A DNA stretch of 64,000 bases, from contig OZ010792.1 of assembly GCA_963932465.1 (NCBI GenBank), positions 189,685,556 to 189,749,555 of the forward strand, written 5' to 3'. The translations under genes and the position numbers were made by a program. Below the pieces are notes generated by a model that made no database searches, had not been told where the DNA came from, and saw only the letters and a program-made list of their open reading frames with translations. Positions 54,772 to 64,000 of the stretch are shown piece after piece. Each line of letters opens with the position of its first letter. The stretch's first letter is position 1. Origin of the DNA: Maratus speciosus (Eukaryota; Arthropoda; Arachnida; Araneae; Salticidae).

Positions 54772-55567
54772 TATGTACTAAATTTTGTCCGCACGATAAA
54801 AGTCGCAATTATGCACAGATCGTCTTCAAACTCGCCAAACACTTTGAGATAGCTAATATCTTGGTGGGGATTGAAAATGGGCAAAGTCGGCCCAAGGGAA
54901 TGGAAATGGGGAGGATTCAAAATTTTGAATACCGTCTTAACAGAAATCTGATAAAACCAGCTCTTACACAACAATGGCAAGAAAAAATAAATATTTTTCG
55001 TTATAGTGGTTGCCAACAATTAAAAAAAAGCAATAAAATTCTCACCACAATAATTGCTTTTCTATTTCAAGATTTTCACGTGAAAAGTTAAATTAAATAA
55101 ATAGTTTGAGGAATTGAAAGCAAATTGAATATTATGTCATAAGTTTTCTAGAGCAAGATTTCTGCACGAAAACTCAAAATGAAATAAATAGTTTGACGAA
55201 TTAAAAAAACAAACAAAATATTGCGTCACATTTGAAATAAAATGGACCTCAGCAGGTAAATATGTAACGTCATGTCAGTTTGAAGAAACGTATTAAAACA
55301 TGATAAAAACCCGACTATGGAAATATTAACTTATTTTAACAACACTTTGAGGTCCTCTGAATTTGCTTTAGCTATTTTTTAAACCTATTCCATATACATG
55401 CGTGTGTGTATTCGTGCATATTAGAATTTTCACAAAATGTTTAGCTCCCTAGAGCTCATTCTTAGTGAAGGAACTGGGTTTACCTCTAATTTTGATTTAA
55501 GTTTTGTTGGTGAATTTAGTATTTAACTTCGAAATCTACCTGCGCCTGTAGGCCGAGCCGGCAGGGA

Positions 55568-55799
55568 TTTTTATATACTATTCATCGAATCGAAAGTAAT
55601 TTATGTTTTAAGTAAAATTTTTTATAACTTTCGAGGATGAAAAAATGCAAATATTTACAACAGCATTGCTAAGAGACACAATTTCCTGTGTGCAGTTTAA
55701 ATTGCTATTTAAAATAAAATATTTTATTGTATAGTATTTATTTTGCTTTTATTTTCAGTATACACAACTTTCATTCACAACACATTTCAGTACACAACT
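55568..55799. other. Shared 190-bp block and joint to the right arm
   Basis: 55568-55762 repeats 48778-48972 almost base for base (TTTTTATATACTATTC to TTTTCAGTATA). It is followed by a short ACACAACTTTCATT duplication and the start of the inverted-repeat arm. Confidence 0.65.
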
Positions 55800-56355
55800 T
55801 TCATTTAAAACTGAAACATTTATAATTGATGGCTTTCACTTCTTTCTTTTTTAAAGAAAAACAAAACGGAAAGAAAAAATATTAGGCACAGATGTCATAT
55901 ACACACCTAAATGGCGCCAAAATGGCATTATTGTGACTGACATGGTAACCCGGCTATTGTTGTTTATTTAAAAATAAATGTTTATTTACTTTTATTTCTT
56001 TTTTAAAATTCTATAAATTATTTTGTTCTGTAGTTATTAATTATTATTTTTGTTATTTCCTTTTGAAAATAATAGAAAATAATTAAAAAATACGGTACTA
56101 CTTAGTTATTCCATCGACCAATTTCGCCAAATTATATAAATCGCCAAAACACTCACCACATTATACAAATTGACAAAATTTTTATTTTAAATAACGAAAG
56201 AACAAATAAATTAGTATAACATTAATAAATATACAAATAAAAAGTCGAAATAAAAATCACTTGATGACGTAAACACGTGTAACTTGCTTAAAGTTAAGTG
56301 AATGTGACATTTAAAATCAACCATTATTGGCATTTAATCTTATACTTTATCGATA

Positions 56356-59172
56356 CACTCTAAATTAAAATGTCTGAAATTCAGATACTTAAGTGTCTGA
56401 AATGGAGTGTTCAATTTTCAGACATTTTAAAATGTCTGAATTTTTTCAGACACTTTTTGCGTCTGAATTTCAGACACTTCAAACGTCTGAATCGCATCCA
56501 TTTTTTTTGTAAGCATCATACGTAGCCATGTTTGACCACGTTGAATCCTGGAAAAATATTTGGCTGTGGTCCTGCCCCTCCCCCCCCCCCTCCCAATACA
56601 GCCTGATTTTTTTGGTGCTCTCAGTTTTGGTATACAATTTTCGTTACGTTGATAATTTAAATCTTTTACGACATTGTACTGATTATAATCAATATCTTGA
56701 ACTTCAGGAGTAGAACAAGATTAAAAAACAAAAAATATTTATCTAAATATTAGATTTTTTTTAATTTATTTTGTTTTTAACCTTATTTTACTTTAAAAGT
56801 TCAAAATATTGATTATAATCAGTACAATTTCGAAACAGATTTAAAATATAAGCTTTACAAATATTGCACATCAAATTTGGGGGCACTACAGTCGTAGGGG
56901 GACGGGGCACTTCCCAGTTTGCCCTTCCTTTAATCAAGAAGTACTTTTGCAAAAAACGCAACCCTGCATTATAGTTGTCTAAATTGAGATGTCCGATATT
57001 CGGGAGTATCCGTTGTGGAGGTTAATGAACATTCTCGAATAGCGAACACCTCTATTTAACGAATACTTTTTTAATCAGCAGACATACATATTTGTATATT
57101 TTTACCTCAAAAAAGTAGACATCTCCAATTATCGGACAAATTCCGCGTTCCCGAAGTGTTCGCTATTAAGGGCTTTAAAGGTACATAGATAAATATATAT
57201 ATATATATTATAATCTTGTCCTACTCTAAAAGTTCAAAATATTTATTATACACGGTTGAATATGGAAAAAGATTTAAAATATCAGATGTACGAAAATTGC
57301 AAAAATCCCCCCCCCCCCAAAAAAAAAATGAAAATATAAAAAAATATATTGCCACATAGGCAATTTCACATATACATCACTTGATAATCACAACAGCCAT
57401 TTAACTATGAATAATGAAAATAAATAAATAAATATTCTACTTTAATAACATTGGGGAAAAAATGACTTTGGTATTTTGTTAAATATATTTGCGTTTTTAA
57501 ACTTGTCCTACTCTAAAAGTTCAAAACTTTCATTATAATCAGTGCAAGATTTAAGATATCAGCTTTACAAAAATTCATGCAAAATCCCCCCCCTCCCCCC
57601 CCAAAAATGAAAATACTTATTTAAAAATTATGTTTTTAAAAAATTTATATTTTCACATGGGCAAGTTTTTATGTAGATCAGAGGGTACTCACAAAAGCTA
57701 TTCAACTATCAATAAAAACAAGTACATATTCTATATTAAAAACATGAGGAAAAAATAACTTATGATTTCCAAACTTCTTTCGTCTTAAATATATACAGTA
57801 ACATCTGTCATTTTTGTATTTTTCGTATAAGTGCATATAAATAAAGTTACCACACTTTTAAATACGAAATCTAGTTAGAGGTTTTTACTTTTTCCCATTA
57901 TAAATTTCAAATTACTTTTTTATTAAAAATAATAAAAAAAATCAGTATTAGAGTTGATTGCAAATCAAATACATATGTATATTTTTACAGGCAGCTTCAT
58001 ATAATAGACGAGTCTCATTTACTTTATTTATCTTTTTTTAATCTGCGGTTTTATGCCAGGAAGTAAGAAAGCATTAGGTCATCTTTCAAAGTTTTTTTTT
58101 TTATCTTTACTTCCTTGTGGCCGTCATTTACTGCGAGATAAAAATTATCCATTTAAACTAAGAACTGACATTGAATATATAATTCGTAATAAAAAAGAAC
58201 GTCATAAGTTTAAAAATATATACTTCTAGAATTAGTGGGGTTTTTTGCGAACAGATTCAAAACTAATTAAATTTCATGCAGGATTTTGTTTAGTACAATA
58301 AATAAAATCATAAAATACACTAATTTTACTACTATAAAGAAACTTACTTGAGTTGCTGCAAGAGGTAAGAAATATTCCTCGATTTGAAATTTTAAAAACT
58401 ACCACAACCACAGTGAGGGAGAAAGACTTTCATCAGTTTAAAAGGTAATCCATAATACATCCGACTAGCCATATTTAAAGGATGAGATGTTTCATCCTAA
58501 AAACAGGACCCGCCAGACAAAAGTTTCTTTTTTTTTGCCAGCTTCGACAGGACGAAGATGAATAACACAATATTATTGATATAAATTGATACGAGTTAAC
58601 ACTAAGCCCATTGCACACGCTTTGTAGAATTTCCGGGTGTAATCTTCAACCTTCGTCTACTTCTGTTCTGTGTCTATCCCGCCCTTGTATCGACGACAGC
58701 TTCTAAGAGACATTTGATGCCGAGCACACACGTCAGATGTATGTATTCAATAAATACATAATCCAAGTTAATACGAATTAAAATCACAGTACTTCACATT
58801 TCGCAAAAAACGAATTAAAATACACGCGTACATAAAAACAAACTTTGTTTGAATTACAACGTATACCACTTCGAACGAAGACATCTAAAACGCATGCGCA
58901 ACTGGGAGTGCTAGTGCCCCCTGGTGGTTATTGCGTCGGAAGAATCAAAAATTAAGACACGTTTAAAGCAATGAAGTGTCTTAAAATAAGACGTTTGCGG
59001 ATATTTTAGACATTATTCTCAGTTCGTTTACACCATGGTCATAGTAAGACGCTTATGTATCTTAAATTAAGACATCTACAGTGTCTTAATTTTCAGATTA
59101 AGACACTTAAGTGTCTAAAATTCTTTTTCAGTCACATATGTGTCTAAATTTAAGACGCTTCTATTTGCAGTG
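56356..59172. mobile_element. 2.8-kb TA-inserted element with arrays of GTCT motifs at both ends
   Basis: CACTCTAAATTAAAATGTCT at the left and CACTGCAAATAGAAGCGTCT on the other strand at the right form imperfect inverted ends. TA at 56354-56355 and 59173-59174 flanks it, and the uninterrupted left arm keeps a single TA at 45423-45424. Both ends have many GTCTGAA/GTCTTAA and TTCAGAC/TTAAGAC units in opposed pairs (56370-56500 and 58950-59160). The interior holds three diverged units with CTCTAAAAGTTCAAAA and C-rich tracts (56580-56590, 57308-57318, 57586-57601) and a CTCTATTTAACGAA block near 57050. No transposase is recognised. Confidence 0.75.
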
Positions 59173-59992
59173 TAGATTTTTGTTCGACGAGATAACTAAG
59201 TAATACCAGAAATGCATATGTAACTGGTATTTTTTTGGTTAAAAAAAATCACGCCAAACCCGGTGCGTATATGACATCTGGCCAAATATTAAATAATGCA
59301 ACAAACCTTATGACATTTAATTTAAACTTCAAATCAATGTTTTAATTTACCACTCGAAAAAAAAAAATGCTAACTGGCGAGTTGAAAAAAAGCTATTGGC
59401 GGGATTTGTACCCGGTTAGCGTAACAATACCAAGAATTGTTTGCGATTATGGCAACTTTCATGTAGTTTTATTCTAAAACAAAATTTTGATTTTTTAATC
59501 AAATGGAAAACTTTCGGCACGAATGTCATATACGGCCCCATATTGGCGCAGTTTTTTTCTGACGCCTATGTCATATACGCAACAGGTACTTAACTGGTGC
59601 CAAAGTATCCTTATTTTGCGTGATATGGTAAGCCGGATGTTTTGTTTATGCTGTTGATGCGTTCCCGAAATTGGCGTCGGAAAAAAATCGCGTCAGCCAA
59701 ACTTTCGTAGGAAAGGCGAAGGGATCAGACCGTATTTGTTTATTACAGTTGATTACTTGAACTATTATACTATAGATAAAATGATGGCGATAGAATAATA
59801 TTTGGCGACTTATCACCTGTGCCTTTGATACTAACATTAAAGTATCAAAATGTCACATAGAGTATAAAAAGCGAAGTGGTCCGCCCGGAACTGTTGATGC
59901 TAATCACATAACTTAGGCTATTGTTATAGAGATTGTTTTAAAATACTGGGAGACAAAGACTCTGTATACTTAATTCATTTTATTTTAGCTTC

Positions 59993-60076
59993 TGATACTT
60001 ACGTATTAACGCAAACGCAGATATATATATATATATATATATATAAGCTGCGGTGTCGTTAATACTTAAGTACCTT
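59993..60076. mobile_element. 84-bp foldback insertion flanked by GCTTC
   Basis: TGATACTTACGTATTAACG and its near inverse (CGTTAATACTTAAGTACC) enclose a (TA)n run. GCTTC lies at 59988-59992 and 60077-60081; the left arm has one GCTTC-equivalent at the matching site (GAAGC at about 44632-44636) and no insert. Confidence 0.65.
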
Positions 60077-60343
60077 GCTTCTTTTCAAATGTTTAACTGA
60101 TCCTCTTTAATCAAACACTAAAACAGCCATTGGATGTCTTAACAGCAACTGATTCGCCCTTAAATTTTTGCAATCAAAGTGAATTGAATGGAAACCCGTT
60201 GACAGGGAGATCTGCACAGCTTTTTCAGTATAATTCAATCTTCTGTAATATTTTTAAAATTAATCAGATTAGCGTGTTTTTAGATTCTGATAGCGTGTCT
60301 GAACGGGGGTTGGCGAGCGTAGATTGCAGGAGGCAGAGTCCCC

Positions 60344-63300
60344 TAGTTTATTATATATTATGGTGCAATTGTTCAGAATGTGTTATTGAAATAAAGAATA
60401 TTCCCATGGAATCTCAAAAAATAGCACAAATTCTTAAATGTCCTGTCAACAACTTTAAGCAATAAAAATTATATATATTAATGGAAAAAACCCCAATAAT
60501 CTTGGATATTTATTTATTTACATTATCTGTTGCAGTAACCATGCAACGCAACATTTTTTTCAATGCTTTTTCTCTTTTGATATCATGTCGTTGTCGTTTA
60601 AGAACGTAATTAGTATTTTTTCAATTAAAGAATTAACTAATAAATCAGTAAAACGTCCTTAAAAATAGGATGGAAATAAAAAAAAAGCAATTTAACAAAT
60701 TACAACGATCATTTCGGAAATGATTTTTTCACAGACGAAAATTTAAGACATTAAAAATCGCACGGAGTTGATCATACATTACGTACGCCATGAATTAAAC
60801 ATTAATAGTGTTATTACACGTAACAGTTGCAAGATTTCCTGAAACTTACGTATTATCCACCTGAAACTTACGTATTATCCAAGCATTTCATTGCCTGTTC
60901 GGGAAAAGGCTTTTCCAGCGTCAGATTTCCAAGAAATCTGACGACCAATTTTAAATGAAATTTCATTTTTAAACTTCTAATCTTCCCACAATATTACTTT
61001 TTACACCGTCGTTTAGAGAAAAAAAAAACGTACTTTTAAACGAAATTTGTTTGAAAGCTGTATCTCAATTTGTTTCTGAGTTATTAATTTTTTTTTGTAG
61101 TTTTTATTACTTTTTTGTCATAGTGGCAACAGAAGTATCCATTTCTGTTGAAAGTAAAGAGAAATGCAGATTACTGTACAGACCAATCAGAAAACGAATA
61201 AAATGCGGGTTTCAACTAATAAAACGCCTCAGATATGTTTTTGATTTCCTACCCTGACAGAGAACAATAACCATTTTTCCAAATGGTTAAAAAAATTTGA
61301 TGACATAACAAACACGTGTAACCCATCTGATGACAAGTGGTTTTAACTAACTTTTGGTGTTAAATCCTATAGTTTGGTGAGACGTTTTTTATGGAAAGTA
61401 GTCTACCGGATATTGGAATAGCACTGTTCCTTCGTTACTTAAACAAGTGAGTTATTAAACGATGACGTTATAGTAGGAAAATGAAAAAAGAAAGAAAAAT
61501 CATGAGTCAGCATAAATTAGGACGTATTTTCCAGAGAATAATTTAAAAATACTTCACTGCTAAATAACGTAAATAAGATACCTAAGTATTCGCTTTAGAA
61601 GTGCTTAACATATTTAAAAACAGGATTCAGTAATTTCAGTCCATAGCCGAAAACGTACATCATTTCTCTTGTGAAGCCTTGTGTTTGATCTTTTTATCTA
61701 TATTTTCACAGTATGGTAAAATATAGGTTTGTAAGAAGACATATAATAGGGTGAAAACTCACCACCAGCAATTTCTATCAATAGGCGGAAACATACCTGA
61801 ATTCTTTTTTACATCCCTGTATATAACCTAGAGATTTTTATTCATGCTGGATAATAAGCTAAATTTCATTGAGGCAAAAAAAGAAGAAACGCTAATAACT
61901 ACCGAAATCACACGTTTAGAAGTTATTATCCAAAGCAGTCATTTATCAAGTTCTTTCTAAGGATCTGTATATGTTTTAAATTATATTCTACAGATACCAC
62001 TTAGTATAATTCTCTTAAGTATAGTTCAGCTAGAAAATGCATAACTCAAGTAAAAAAACCCACCTTTAAGCAATTCACTAACTTACTCAGTAACTGCATT
62101 TCCAGCAATTATCGCTAATAAGCAGTTATCGGGATACCATACTATATCAAAAATGTTTTGTGTGTGCATGTAAATGGATGAGAAATGTTATGCACAACAT
62201 CACACAATTCGCTGCGAAACAAAGCTTAATGATGATGCTATGAAGTCGGAGTAATGACACCAAACACGAAATCTCAAACGTTTCAGGCGGACACGTTGGT
62301 ACCCCAGGCGAGACGGAATCCTTTCCACACGCCAGGAACTTCATGGATTCCTCACTGACTGACAAGGAAGGTCTCCTTACAGGGCATACTCAGAATACGT
62401 TAAAAAAAAATGCTAGTGAAGCTACTCATGTATGTAATAAAGGATCAGTTAAATTTAGTAGCGGAATTCCAGTAGACAGTCTGTAAAAAAATTAAATACT
62501 TTCGAATATTTGACGCGAAAATACGAAAGCGACACGCGATGCGATTTGGTAAGCAGGATTTTTCCTCGCCAAACGGAAACGATTTTAATGCATCTGAAAA
62601 TTGCTTGTTATTTGTTTTTTAGAATGCGCGGTATTTAATGAATTTAAACCTAATGAAAGACTTTATTATTTTTTTTACGTATAAATGTTGCTTGTTGCTG
62701 TAGTTATTTAATTTTATCACTGAAAAATTATTTTCTGTGTTCTGCAAGTTGCAAATATCTATTTTAAGTTATACCCAGCTGACATTTGATTTTTCGTTAC
62801 TTAATTTGTTTCATTCATATTTTTTCAATTTGCAAATACTTACTGATGTGTATTATTACATTTGCAGCAATATTAGTTTAAAATATTCTATAAAGTAACA
62901 AACAATTCACCCTTTGTTTTCTCTTTATTGCCGATTTGAATGAAGCTTTGTCATCGCTTTAACCTCCAATCCAAGATTTTTTTAATTTAAATGGCTATCT
63001 TCTATAATAATAAGAAAAGAAGTTTGTGTATGAGTTTGTGAGTATGTCGACGGTGTTCTGAAGAGACCGCTGCACGTAGGGCTACAAAATTACTTCTATC
63101 AGGTAGGTACTTCTATCAGGGAAAGGTACGTCTATATATGAAGTTTTGCACCTCGAAGCCCGATTTTCGATTTTTTATTAAATATTTTTATTTAATTTTT
63201 TATGCGATTTTTAGCGTTTCTTTAAGTTTTGAGGCGATTTTTCCACATTATTGAAAAGAATACGGTTTCTTTCTTTTAACCCAATGTAGTAAATTTTGTT

Positions 63301-64000
63301 CTCTTTTCAAAAAAGTTTATTTCGGAATTCGTACAGCGATTTTTGAATTTTTAGCGAATTTTTTATGCGATTATTGAACAGCATTTAATGCATCACCATA
63401 TCGATAAGGGGGTTACCGTAGGGGGGGGCACAGTTCATTCGCCAAATGCCGCCGAGTTAGTCGACAGCATGGCGATATACCGCTAAATTTGGCGACCAAA
63501 ATGAATCGCCAAAAGTGACGCCAACTCGGCGATATCTCTAATATGTCGCCAAATTTCCAAAGACTTCTATTGTAAACGAATAGGTATTGCTTACAGAAAA
63601 TCGACAAATTGAGATATTTTAATGCAACAAAAACTAATATTAACTTAAAGGATTATATTAATTATATTTAAGGGAATCCAAGTAAATTAAATTATGAATA
63701 AAAGTAACATGATACAATGCTTAGCATGCTTTCCCAAACATAAATTTTAAGAGAGCCCGCAGGTCAAAAGAATTAGATTTGAAACTTTTATCCAGTTATA
63801 GTAAATTTTGACTTTCGTGATTTTTGAACTTTTTGTGATTTTTAATTCGATTTTGACTTTGCTTCGCGATCTGCTGCAATTTTTTGACATTCCATTTTTG
63901 ACCTATAATACTAAAGTAATTTCTGCCCTCACTTCCATAAAGTTTATCCGGATTTCGTATAGCAATTTTCGAATTTTTCGAGAATTTTGTATGTGATGTT
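60344..64000. other. AT-rich DNA with dispersed repeat fragments, no gene seen
   Basis: About 61000-61135 is an inverted relative of 47285-47430, 61290-61390 of the 44108-44312 repeat, and 63480-63720 partly of 54230-54330. A GC-richer patch with repeated CGCCAAA and GGCGA motifs lies at 63435-63555. ORFs are below 75 codons and motif-free. The window ends inside AT-rich DNA. Confidence 0.5.

Larger units (their letters stand above)
54346..55567 (+). mobile_element. Helentron-like element, AGGTAG family copy 3, with MITE inside
   Basis: AGGTAGATTTCCTAAGAAAT begins the element; GAAATCTACCT (55531-55541) is an exact inverse of the first 11 bases, and a hairpin CCTGCGCC...GGCAGG ends it at about 55567. 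A GT microsatellite (about 54487-54512) and a 254-bp palindromic MITE (54518-54771) are inside. The MITE-free joint matches copy 2 around 47965-47985. The body aligns to copy 2 with many substitutions, so they are old relatives. The ORFs at 54388-55091 are built from repeat and microsatellite and are not genes. Confidence 0.65.
55800..60343 (-). repeat. Right arm of large inverted repeat, with insertions
   Basis: The arm is the inverse of 44368-45990 in the same block order, extended by a 2817-bp element (56356-59172), an 84-bp foldback (59993-60076) and an extra ~85 bp near 59405-59500 that is absent on the left. The outer end carries CTAGGGGACTCTGCCTCCTG on its own strand. The GCGTATATGACAT-like motif recurs at about 55895, 59263, 59525 and 59565. 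The ORF at 60130-60465 (111 codons) lies within the arm and shows no domain. Confidence 0.75.

Noticed and set aside
54388..55019. ORFs of 94-154 codons on both strands
   Set aside because: They read through a Helentron-like body, a GT microsatellite and a palindromic MITE; the two strands are open because of the palindrome.
60130..60465. 111-codon ORF as a gene candidate
   Set aside because: It is in the right arm of the inverted repeat; the matching part of the left arm does not keep it open.

Overview
The window is a eukaryotic, AT-rich, gene-poor piece of chromosome that I read as an arthropod 'transposon graveyard'. Penelope-like elements with GIY-YIG nucleases, an RNase H-bearing I/Jockey-type LINE, piggyBac, Tc1 and hAT-type elements, and Helitron/Helentron-like tandem-array elements together fit an arthropod, perhaps a chelicerate such as a spider. 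That placement is an inference from repeat content only. I recognise no host gene, tRNA, rRNA or CRISPR array. The only uninterrupted transposable-element ORF is a 346-aa Tc1 transposase (51066-52106, minus).

Layout. 1-4.6 kb: AT-rich DNA with a Penelope-tail foldback (889-1163), a 196-bp palindromic MITE (3147-3342) and a second palindrome. 4650-13383: an element with inverted CAGGGTG ends that holds two Penelope-like copies in head-to-head orientation. One of these is split by a piggyBac relic (6530-8004, TTAA on both sides) and again, inside its GIY-YIG domain, by a Helentron-like element carrying seven ~327-bp repeats (9277-11731). 17672-24550: a second CAGGGTG element (about 0.6 kb without its insert) holding an apparently full-length 6.27-kb LINE on the minus strand (17795-24063) with a 9-bp target duplication. 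The LINE is broken by several frameshifts and stops. 25393-26846: a TIR element without a recognisable gene. 27.4-33.1 kb: two end-to-end elements made of ~295-bp degenerate tandem repeats; the first holds a 190-bp hAT-like MITE.

33.4-41.8 kb: three arrays of a ~150-bp repeat in + / - / + orientation, each ending in a TACA-rich microsatellite and a hairpin. A 2.6-kb TIR transposon with a 9-bp duplication and a decayed transposase-like gene lies between the first two. 44.4-60.3 kb: a large imperfect inverted repeat (arms 44368-45990 and 55800-60343). The right arm holds a 2.8-kb TA-inserted element and an 84-bp foldback, and the uninterrupted left arm shows the empty site of each. The centre holds an intact Tc1 element, two copies of a palindromic MITE and two more Helentron-like copies. 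60.3-64 kb: AT-rich, no recognised gene.

There is no pathway or operon logic here. The parts relate by nesting, which gives a relative order of insertion: several host/insert pairs have a visible target duplication and an empty site elsewhere in the same window.
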